64,000 nucleotides of DNA, taken from Lates calcarifer. Lineage: Eukaryota; Chordata; Actinopteri; Centropomidae. A program made the position numbers and the translations under genes. How positions within the stretch are numbered: position 1 is the first letter of the stretch; each line of letters starts with the position of its first letter. The notes under the pieces were generated by a model. It was given only the letters and a program-made list of their open reading frames with translations. It did no database searches and was not told where the DNA came from. Shown one piece after another: positions 49,431 to 59,520 of this stretch. The DNA is taken from the NCBI RefSeq assembly GCF_001640805.2, contig NC_066848.1, forward strand, positions 12,820,592 through 12,884,591, written 5' to 3'.

Positions 49431-50668
49431 TGCACGGTACCAAATCCATTTAGGAGTGAGTTAAAACCGTAATTGGCAAGGTGACATCTATCAATGTCAT
49501 TGTTCCCACGTCCATATTTGAACAGTCATTAATCATAGAGTCTGGACTGATGTGGGCCATAATGGCACATGCTAGTCCCAGGCCTTGATTATAATTGGCA
49601 TGGACACCTAGTTGGAACTCAAAAAACCTTAGAGTAATCTCATCCTGCCAGACAACTTTTGTGAAAACCTTTACTTAACCAATCACTTCAGGGCCAAGAC
49701 TTTCCAAAGCTATAGCTGTGATTTTCATTTATGTTGGCTTAGAGGTAATTCTGTGTTTTCAGCTAAAACAAGAGTAATTCTTCCAGTGATTTCTGCACAA
49801 GTCTGTTGTACTTGCCATGTAACTTCCTTGCACAGAAAGGCCAGATGAATATTTCAGGATCGTAATTTCCTATTTACCATGCAAAGGACCTATGTTGAAT
49901 ATTGCATATTTACTCATAAAAGGGCCAAGAAACGTAAACCTCAGTGGTGTCTGCCCACGATTAGACAACTACTATTCAGCATAAATTTTACTAGGGCAGA
50001 CAGTGGAGATATCCTTAAAGAAATCTGAATCCTATGAGCTAAAATGCTTGGGGCTTATTGTCTCGGAAAATTAACTTTATAGAATGATAAGCCAGGAGAT
50101 TTACAGGGGCTTTTTAAACTGATTTTACACAGCCTTGCAGTTCTAATTTCAGATGGGAGCTGAGGAGCCTTTGTAATTTCAGGGCCAAGCTTTTAAAACA
50201 TCAGAGCTTTAGAACAATTTTTGTCTGCTGTCCATACAGTATTTAAAACCTGTCTATGTGTATATGTGTGACAAACCTGTTATTGTACATGCCATCAACC
50301 AAATAAATTAATTATAATTACACAATTACTCCAAATATTCCACCTGAAGTACAATGAAGTGGGAAAAAATACCAGTTTTATTTGTTAAACAGTCTTTATC
50401 CACCTCTCCCACTCATCTACTATAAAAAGAACAAATGGCCAGTGAATTTCCTCTAGCCTTGTACACAATCAAGGATTATGACGACCAAGAAAAGCTTGTG
50501 TTGCATATGGAATTAGTTAAAAACTTTTCAAATTTAATTGTGGGCCATTTTTGTACTTAACTAACTATAACTGACATTATATTAGACTGAAGAAGTTTTC
50601 CGAATGATTTCGCTAGAAACACTGAAAATTATTTTGTGATGAGGCATATGGAAAACTACAACTAAAAA
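49431..50668. other. Intron 2 segment with conserved-looking block 49440-49620
   Basis: A non-repetitive stretch of mixed composition with homeodomain-type cores (CATTAATCAT, TATAATTGG) lies just upstream, in the transcript sense, of the candidate ratchet site. The rest is AT-rich unique-looking DNA. Confidence 0.4.
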
Positions 50669-51420
50669 TTAAAGCTGCAAGCAGCATTGAACAGGCCCTT
50701 GGACCCTGCACCTGTTGAGGGACCTGCGGCCGAGGTCGTACGACACAGTTCTGCAACTGAGTGACTGCCAGACACAGAAGGAATGAGTCAGAAGTCCCTT
50801 ACTGCCCCCATCAGGTGGCACTATGACTATACCTGAATACTGGCATGTAGATGTGTTCAGGCCATGACACGCAGATTTAACAGAGCATGCGGGAGTTACA
50901 ACAGCTTCCTGTTTAATGGCGAAGCATTGAAATTCGCCATGGCGACACAGCAAGGGCATCCCATGAAGACAGCAACCACCTACATTGGCATGTAGATGTG
51001 TTCAGGCCATGACACAGCCAAAACATCAAGTTTCATGCCCTTTCATGAAAATCAAAATTTTCACAATAAGACAACATTAAGTCCTTAAGGCTTTCCTGAC
51101 CAAGTCTAAAGTGGATCACGTCAACCTACTAGTAACAGGACGTCAAAGTCTAAAACATGTAATTTCCTGTGTCCAGTAGGTAGCGATATAACTTTTTGTG
51201 AACATTGACATGTGGGTGTGTACATGTCGGGAGCCTTACATGTTACATCATGCCTCCGAATTTCGTTCACCTCGGACAAACTAAGCCAAATGGCAAAGGG
51301 GTTTTAAGTATGTCCAAGGGGGCGCTATGGAGCCATTTTATGGAGCCAATGAACGAGACCTCTATCAGATGTCAATTTTCGCCAGGTCTTGATTTATTGA
51401 ATCTGCAGATACTGTGAACA
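50669..51420 (-). mobile_element. Abundant but unclassified fish interspersed repeat
   Basis: Begins TTAAAGCTGCAAGCAGCATT followed by GAACAGGCCCTTG, and contains GGTGGCACTATGACTATACC and GGGGGCGCTATGGAGCCATT further on. I know this combination from many copies in percomorph genomes but cannot name a class. Composition is clearly richer in GC and CG than its surroundings. It holds an internal exact 30-bp direct repeat (50841-50870 and 50986-51015). A 96-codon minus frame overlaps it and is not a gene I recognise. The strand assignment is arbitrary. Confidence 0.65.
50841..51015. repeat. Internal direct repeat, 30 bp exact
   Basis: The 30 bases at 50841-50870, starting TGGCATGTAGATGTG and ending CATGACAC, recur exactly at 50986-51015. 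The two copies are 145 bp apart within the fish repeat. Confidence 0.95.
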
Positions 51421-53934
51421 GTTAGTGTAGCCTGGGCTGGAAGCCTGAGCTTGAGCGGTGAAACAAATGGGGAGTTGGAAGATTAGTAAAAATGCAGCAA
51501 ACACAGAGTCAGATTTCTGTACAATGCATTAAAGCACAGTGTAAATTTGTGTTACAACTTTTCTACATAATGATCCCTCAAATTAATATGCATGAAGGTG
51601 AACGGAGGCCTTCACTGATTACTTACAAGTTTCTAGAGATGTCAGGTAAATGGTATTTAAACACCTGTTTAATAAATGACACGTAGGCTTGTGTCTTCAG
51701 GCACAGAATCCATCTGGAGTGAGGCACACATCACAGTAAATCTGACAGCCTCAGCTGGTAGAACCCCTGTTCACTATTTACAACAGGGATTTGCCTAACT
51801 TAAGAGTATACGTGTAAATAACAAACTCCTCTCATCCTAAGTGTAGCCTTTATTTTAAACATCAAGTGATGCATCTTACTCACCTCTGTTTTTCCGTCAT
51901 ACATTGTCTGCACTTTAATAAAAGGAATACACCAGAGTTTTTTGCCATATCTTAGTAGTAAGACGAATGAGTAGTACAAAAGCCTGTATCACAAAAGTAC
52001 TAAAACAGAGCAATTATAAAAAATGACAGCACATCTCTCCTCTGTAACAACAGGTAACTACAAACAATGTGAAAGAAGGGAAATAGAGACATGTCTTCCA
52101 ACAGTTTTGCATTATAATGCCAGTCACTCATTTATGGTATTTTTCCCATTTGGGCAGGTGGCATAGAGTAGGACTGTGTGAGCTTGGGGTTTGAGTGTTT
52201 TTGGTCAAAACAAAACAGTGACCTGAGAGCAGCTGAGAGTTGCAAAGAGCTGCTAAGTGAGGTACTGATTCTCAGTTGGATCAGTAGTATATGCAGCTCT
52301 TTCACATTACCATCAATGGAAAGATGAAAAATATCACCAATGCTCCTTTAAGCTACTGACTCTCTTTGAAGCTACTATATTAATGAGTGTGCTGTTAGTG
52401 TTGGGTGTGTTCATTGTAGACACTGGTGGAAAGTCAAATTTCCTTCTTTGGATGATAAAAAAATGGCCTTAACTGGATTCTTTCTCCTTTCTCTGTTTCT
52501 TTTTCATTCCTTCCCTCAGAGTGGTGATAAGATGCTCTGCCTATTTGCACCAGACTATTCTGTTTGCTCTTATCAGCAAGTCTGATCACCCTGCTTTTAA
52601 AATGGGAGGCCTGAGAGTAAATGCTCCTTGCTCTGTTCTCTCTTCACTTGCCCTGTCATTGCAGTGTTCAATTAGGCCCTGTGGGCCCCTGATCCAGCCC
52701 CTTTTAGCCTTCTCTCTAGGCCCTTCTAAACACCTTGACTGTGACCTTCCCTATTGGCTGTCTAGCCTGAGGAAATGAAGCAACACACACCCACACACAC
52801 AGGTGCACATGCACGCACTTCTAAATGCATACCTGATTAATCACAATTACCATGCAATTATGTGCTAATAACCGGTGAGCATCTGTGTTTATGTGTGAGT
52901 GTAAGCTTATGCAGTGAGCTAGCTGTGTGTGGTTCCTAGTGCCTGTCAGCATTTCAGTCTGTTTGTGTTCTGTAACTGCTCCAACCTCTGAAACCCTCTC
53001 TGCAACCTTTCTCAGTGTGATCATTACTGCAAAAACCTCAATCGCTCTACACTGGTTTAAACAGGGCAGAGGCACTTGTCAAGATCTTTCAAAAAGCCCT
53101 GCAGAGTAAAGCAAACTTATCACACAACATAAGATGGCATGCACAATGTCCGATTTAGGTTGAAATCTGAAATACAGGGTAAATTAACTAAACATATTAA
53201 CAGTCCTACATTATATGACTAAAGGCAATATAGTAAATGCTACATTTAAACCTTGTGAACCATATTTAGCAAAAATGTTCACACTGCTAGGATACTAGGC
53301 ACACTATTTCTATTAGGACTGTGTATGGACACAGTAGTTTTTGGATAAAGCAAGTGATCATAGTCAGAATCAATCAATGCAGTGTGCTCATTTAAATGGA
53401 TAGCACGGGGCCACGGGGGAGCAAAACATCACCCAAGGACAGCTATTATTAGATGTTTATAATTGTGGGCTGCTTGTTCATCTGTGGTGCCTCCTTCATC
53501 ATAATCAAAGTGACACAAACTCAACAACACAGAAAAAAGGATACCTAAGCCTACAGTGACACTGCTACTTGACAATACTGTCTACACTGAATGCAGCCAC
53601 ACTCAAATAAAAAGGCGTATAATGGTACGTCGAAGTCAGAATATTTTCTCCTCTCTTGCCTTTCTCTACAGGTGCTAGCAGCAATAAAGCCACAAAATCC
53701 CCTCTAGACATCCACTAATTTAAGCCACAAGAGGATGGTCATGTATCATAGTTGATGGTGAGATGTGTGGGAAATGGATAAGATGCTGTTGAGCCAGAGC
53801 TGGTGGGGACACAATCACTGTGATGTAGCAGGATACTTTGTCCAGCTGATAGGATTTGTAGGTTTCAGAGGTAGGAGACATTTGTTGAGGGGTTAGAAAA
53901 TACATTAAATAAGAATCATGGCAGACTGTACACT
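51421..53934. other. Intron 2 segment, no gene seen
   Basis: Unique-looking DNA. The stretch 52510-52760 is dense and non-repetitive, with AATTAGGCCCTG, TTATCAGCAAGTC and a CCTATTGGCTG CCAAT-type motif, and is a conserved-element candidate. A strong donor-like CAGAG/GTGAGTAAG on minus near 51885 lacks a convincing acceptor. Confidence 0.45.
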
Positions 53935-54130
53935 AATACAGTGCAGTCTGCAAGTATTAGGCTCTATTAATTTGGCTCTATGCTCCACATTTGATTTTTT
54001 AATGACCCCGCTGGGTATGGATAAAGTTATTGAATTTAACTGAAATTAAAAAATGAGTGTGAGGTTAAAGTGCTGACTTTCAGCTTAAGTCTTGAAGTAA
54101 CTGGCATTCACAGGCACATATTGTTTGTAC
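53935..54130 (+). mobile_element. Decayed fish DNA-transposon-like repeat
   Basis: The blocks GCAAGTATTAGGCTCTATTA, GCTCTATGCTCCACATTTGA and GGTTAAAGTGCTGACTTTCA, followed by GCTTAAGTC, appear in the order I remember for an old interspersed fish repeat. That repeat carries AAGTGCAGACTGTCAGCTTT in fresher copies. Ends are uncertain and there is no coding capacity. Confidence 0.5.
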
Positions 54131-55296
54131 ATGCTGTTTACTGTGTCCCACTAATCTGATGCTACAAAGAGTAAGAAACAATCTCAAGGTATCTGGGTTG
54201 TACAGATACAACGAAGGACTTCGTGGAGGTCATTTTCAGAGAAGATATGCAGAATTCTGTAAGCAGTAGCCAGGCTTTGGTAAATGTTTGCCTGCCTATC
54301 CTGGTTAGCATTTTAGTGGTTTAATTATGTTCCTTTTGCTCCTCTCAGTGAGATCCATACACCATACAGGCTAGCAGACTTGGCATTCAGGGGGGAAAAA
54401 GCATCAAGTCAAGATATTCAAAAGGCAAATCCAATCACAATGCCCCACAGCATTACTTCACATCACTAGCTGCCAGAAAAGCCTTGCAGGAAAATGCAAT
54501 TTCAACTACGAAGTTGGGACACTGCCTGGGCACAAATGTCTTCAACAGGTCTGGAAACAAAAACAGTATTCTAGTAGAATGAGAAGGAAGTCAGTACAAA
54601 TAGGAGCATGGATGTTCTATTTTGGAAGGTGAACTGTGAAACACAAATGCAAAGGGCAACCCATTTAAAATGTACTTAGTGTTAAGGTCAAAAGGGAAAT
54701 ACCACCTTCAAATATTCACAGGGACATGACACTTATTTCCCTAAACTGACTTTAAACTTTGCATCCAGGTACTTATTTTCTGCAAAGACAAAAAGAGCTA
54801 AAACATCAGCAATAATAATGGGTTTAAAATAAATATCAAAAATATAAATATAAACAGATATGGAGAGTATGTAGTGTATTCTAAACTGATACAAGTGCCA
54901 TCAGAATCACTGGAATGTGCTTACGTGCATGCAGTCATCTGGTTGTTATGTGTAATCACCTGAAAAAGTTTTCAGATGATTGCAAGCAGGAAATTGTTGA
55001 AGGAAAACTGCAATGCTATTTTCATTTAATACACTTACATACAGATTTGTAATAAGTTCTTTCAAGAAATGACAGTGTGTGTGAATGTGTTTGTGAGTGT
55101 GTTTGATCTGAAGCAATACATTAAGGCAGCTGCGCATACCTCGTGTATAACTGTCAATCATCTTTCCATTGTCTTTCAGTTCCTTAAACTGCAGCCTACT
55201 GTGGACATGTATCAAGCAGGTCATTTTCTGCCTTATTACTGCTACGCAAAGGAGAGTCTAATAAATCCCCAGAAGAGTCTAACCTCATTAAGCTTT

Positions 55297-55335
55297 AAAA
55301 AAAAAAAAAAAGAGAAGGAGAAGAAGAAAGAGCAG
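55297..55335. repeat. A15 run followed by a purine tract
   Basis: A15 then GA/GAA repeats on the plus strand. It yields a lysine/glutamate-rich frame without coding value. Confidence 0.9.
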
Positions 55336-56670
55336 ACCAGTGGGATTCACACTGCATAGCCTATGGAGGGGACACTGCATTGTGCAATAATAATAATTAT
55401 TGAATGCTTATTGTAGGAACAAGAATGGCATTATGAGAATAACAGAATCTGTCCTGAGTGTTTTTTTGCATTTAATGAATAGATTTACTGTCAACAACAT
55501 GACTCACTGTTATTCATTTAGCCTTGTACTGGTCTATGACAGACAATGGGCACTTACTCATTAACGTAAAACAGCTCTGGGACTGATTAAATGTCAATAT
55601 AAAATATTCTATGACAAATAATCATACTTACATAAAATATACAAATGGCAGTAGCAGACAAGACAAAATGTCAAGGACAAACAACCCTATCAAACCCACT
55701 TCTGTTGAGCATCCTCTAGTATGAATACTGTAATGAATTGAACTTCACTCATCTTTCACTCATCTGCAAGTGGTGCAACATGCAGAGTCTCAAAGAGAGA
55801 ATTTCCCTCTGGTTCTGAGGAACTGAGAAGAAAGATTCACATGGAAACACTTGTTGATGTGACCTGACAATTTATAGCTGTGTCAGCAGGGGCTTCAGCT
55901 CTGTTCCTCACCGGCATGCTAAATGTTATTGAAGCTGCAAATCTATATAGGGCATGGGTGACAGCAGGGTAGCTGAGTTAAACATGACTGAAAGCTAACA
56001 AACTTTTACTATAGTGCAGTAGAAATGGGGGATTTTAGTGGTGCTGGAATTAGTTTTACAATCAAGAAAACTTCAGTAAGACCATTGTGAATGAATGATT
56101 ATGGACTCTTGTCTCTATGGGGTGCCCAGAGTATTAATTGAGCATTTGGTAAAGATTAATCAAGAAGCACAATTACACCCTAGAGGAGTATTAGAGCAAG
56201 ACTTATTCAATTACAGTAACAAGTCAGTCATTATTTGTAGACTTTGTCTTTCCCTATAGAAATTAACTATTTACAAATCACCCTAGCTCAAAGCTGCAGT
56301 TATTGGCTACATATACACGTGCACAGTGGTTTGATTCTGCAGTTCAGGCATTAGTCTGACAAAGCAGTTTAGACTCCCACAGCAGTGGAGGACACAGTGC
56401 AGGACTGTGATTACACTCACTGTGCTTCAGTGTGGTAAAATCTAAATGCTACATGTTATGAAAAAAGATTGTATCACTCAGGTCAAGTTTACTGCCTGTT
56501 TTATTATAGCTTCTGATGAGTGGAAGGTCATCTCTGTTGAGATCTCATAAATGAAAATGTGTTTGTTTTTTTTTCTATCTTGTGTTGAAAGCAATTTACA
56601 AGATATTTTCCAGATTTATTACTACATTCAAAGAGTGTGCTTGAGTGTTCTTTATTTTTGGTTTGCATTG

Positions 56671-56701
56671 TTTTTTTTTTTTTTTTTTGTTTGTTTGTTT
56701 T
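56671..56701. repeat. T18 run with (GTTT)3
   Basis: Uninterrupted T18 followed by GTTTGTTTGTTT. Confidence 0.9.
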
Positions 56702-58393
56702 TGGTTGTATTTTTACTTTGCGTAGGTCATTGATTTCATGTGGGCATTGGTCATTGAGTCTGTGCCTTCCATTCTCCTTTTCATTTCCCTTTGAATAGTA
56801 CCTTGTGTTTGAAGTGAATGAACCTGGCAATGATGGGTCAGGGTGATTTGTTCAAACATGATCCAAGACTGTGAATCGAGCTGGAAAATGATCTGGTTGA
56901 CAGTGTCCAGTGGGAGTTTGAGTTAGCTTTTTATAAAGTCTTTGATCCATGTCTTGGGGCTGTCAGACTGGTGCTCAGGGACCAGATAAGATGAGACTGT
57001 CCTGTGGGCTTATTGTTTGAATGTCTAATATGGATCCTTTCATGGTTTTATTTGGCTCCAATGGAGTTGTTGGGCTTGAGCAGATTCCATTTTATTGTGC
57101 CAATTGACAAGAATTGATAAATGACTGACAAATGCCAGGGGTCTGACAATGTGGGTACACCATAAACTATTTGTGCCTGTAAATGATACCTTCTTTTATG
57201 TATGCTGGTCAGTGTGCAATTATATATTTGTGATCTCTTCCAGTATGTGTTCGTAATCTGTTCTGAGTGGTTGGCTAATTGTTCGGTCTTCAGATAATAG
57301 TATAGGGTCTCTAAATTAGAACATAGTACATTAGAACAAGTCATATCAAACTGGGAAAAATGCAAAAAAGTAAAATAATTGTACATGTATCTTGGCTGGA
57401 ATGAATGCAATCAAACTACTTCATGTTACTATGATTATGCTTCTTCAGTTTTGAGGTTAATCACATTATCACAATCAGTGTGGTGGTTATGTGAGCTCTG
57501 CCCTACTCATATTAATACCTTAATCAAATTATGATTGAAATTATGATGTGAACAATGAGCAAACATGGCCACTGAAAGCATAACAAGATGAGATGATGTG
57601 TAGTGTATGTACAGCAGTCTACCAACGGTGCACTTTCTTCACTGTCAAGGTTGAGGAACAACATGAGTATGCATTTAACCTTTTCAAGCATTTGACAAAA
57701 TGCAGTTAGAGGCAAACTAGCTCTTTTTAAATGATCGATCACCATAAAATGTGCCTTTAAAAGGGCAAGAGGCTAAAGTTACAAGTTGTTTTCTTACTGC
57801 CGCCACACACTCTGGCACATTAATGTCAACCCTACCATATGTCAACTTTTAAAGTGAACAATATTGTCTGAATTAGTATTTACTAAGAAGTATGAGAAGC
57901 TCCATTTACAATGTCTAAGTCACTCTGTACTCAATAATCTGGAGGAGGAAACAAGAGGTCATGCACTGAACCAAACATCTGGATACATGTAGTCAAAAGC
58001 AACGACTGGAAGGAATAAATGTGACAGAACATATAGCCGACATTTAAAATTTCACACAGCTCATTATTTTAAAGCTGGCTTGCCTCTTATGTTGCCAGCT
58101 TTAGTAATATTGCCGCTGTGTGCCAACAGCCATTTGAGATGCCAATAATGTTTAACACTACCACTGTCAAACTAGAGACCTCTGACTCTCAAAAAGCTGT
58201 TCCTTGCTCCAGGCAAGATCACAGCACTCACGAAGCCTACTCTTCACTTCTCCGTAACAACTGATGAACTCATTGTACAGAAAGTTCCCTTCAGTCCACT
58301 GTTATTTATTCAGTACTGTGACAAAACTGAATAACCTAATATGCATAATGCATGGGTGATTTCCTTTACCATTTGTTCTAAAGCAACTCCCAG

Positions 58394-58439
<46 letters not shown>
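58394..58439. repeat. (GT)n(TA)n compound microsatellite
   Basis: About eight GT units change directly into about 15 TA units. Likely polymorphic. Confidence 0.95.
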
Positions 58440-58443
<4 letters not shown>

Positions 58444-58644
58444 TTAAATAAAACACAGCTAAATATGAAATACCAGATCTACCTTTGAAAACATACTACA
58501 CAGAAAGCAGTACTTTAGAATGTGCTAGTGTTTAATGGAGAGAGGTTGAGTCTGGTGGTAACTGTCTGTGCAGGTCAGGCTGAGGCTGTTCGAGTCACAC
58601 TCTGCCTGAATGTTTCTGAGGAGATGGACACACGGACATCACAT

Positions 58645-58667
58645 CTTTGTTTTTTTGTTTTTTTTTT
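58645..58667. repeat. Interrupted T-run
   Basis: T-rich tract with single G interruptions (TTTGTTTTTTTG then T10). The stretch after it (58670-59070) was read and shows nothing recognisable. Confidence 0.85.
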
Positions 58668-59077
58668 AACCTGAGGAGCAACCTCAGCTGAAGCACTAGG
58701 ACAGAAGCCAACACTCACTGCAGTCACTGTGCTGACTCAGCCCATACAGTACAAGCACATAGCCACTGTTGTCTGTTTCAAAAGTGTTGTGCCTGTGTTG
58801 CTGGGGGTTTTTGCATTGTGTTGTTTAATGATGCTGTTGTCATCACTGCGAATCAGGTCATCAAGCATAAGGGGAAACGCCCCAGACGCTGTGTTAAAAT
58901 GCTAAAGATTCAGTAATAACAGCCACGAGGCAGTGCTTTGATCACATTTGCTAACTTCTGGTTAAAGCCCCAATAGGGCAATTGTAGTCGAACGAAGATT
59001 GAATTTGGAGTAAGCACAATAAAATCAATTGACCTGGCTAAGCGATCATTCAGCAGCTTCAGCATTTAAAGTCAGAT

Positions 59078-59120
59078 ATATATATATATATTCAGATAAT
59101 ATATATATATTATATATACT
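59078..59120. repeat. Interrupted (TA)n tract
   Basis: Two to three blocks of TATATATATA separated by TTCAGATAA and TTATATATAC, at the left border of the 'attaatcgat' repeat. The two halves are self-complementary and could form a hairpin. Confidence 0.9.
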
Positions 59121-59137
59121 AATATAACTAATATAAC

Positions 59138-59430
59138 AACTATTTTCTCAATTAATTCATTCATTATTTTGTCTATAAAATGTTAAAAAACTGTGGAAAT
59201 CACAAAGCCCAAGGTGTCACCGTAAATTGTCTTGTTTTGTCCAGCCAACAGTCTAAAATCAAAACATTCAGTTTATTACAACATGAGACCAAGATAAGCA
59301 ATTCAAATTTTAGGAATTATCAATGTTTTTGTTATTTGTGTTTGAAAAATGACTTAAAAAAATTAAAATAGTTGCAGATTAATTTTCTTTCTTTCAGCTA
59401 ATCAGTTAATCAAATAATCATTGCAGCTCT
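59138..59430 (-). repeat. 'attaatcgat' interspersed repeat, near full length
   Basis: In reverse orientation relative to the copies at 380 and 7779. It has TATTTTCTCAATTAATTCAT, CACAAAGCCCAAGGTGTCAC, TTGTTTTGTCCAGCCAACAG and TTGCAGATTAATTTTC in order, ending ATCATTGCAGCTCT. This is the order I remember for a high-copy fish repeat. Its class is unknown to me. Confidence 0.75.
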
Positions 59431-59463
59431 GCTCATTAAATCTGAAACGTTGGACAAAGACTA

Positions 59464-59520
59464 AGTTTGAAACCCAGGACTTCATCAGTGTGAATGCTAC
59501 CACTGAGCCACCTGGCTCAG
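59464..59520 (-). mobile_element. tRNA-like SINE head fragment
   Basis: On the minus strand it reads CTGAGCCAGGTGGCTCAGTG then GTAGCATT and, 25 bases on, TCCTGGGTTTCAAAC. TGGCTCAGTGGTAG resembles an RNA polymerase III A box and GGTTTCAAAC a B box, spaced as in tRNA-derived SINEs. The piece is too diverged and incomplete to be a tRNA gene. It may be the head of the family whose body is at 21932-22090. Confidence 0.6.

Larger units (their letters stand above)
54131..58393. other. Intron 2 segment, simple repeats, no gene
   Basis: Contains A-run and purine tract 55297-55335, and T18 plus (GTTT)n at 56671-56701. Otherwise AT-rich unique-looking DNA. Frames of 60-120 codons were read without recognising a protein. 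Confidence 0.5.

Noticed and set aside
51878..51910. CAGAG/GTGAGTAAG strong donor with a possible 24-nt microexon
   Set aside because: The acceptor TTAAAGTGCAG has no good pyrimidine tract, and the peptide is not related to grid1.
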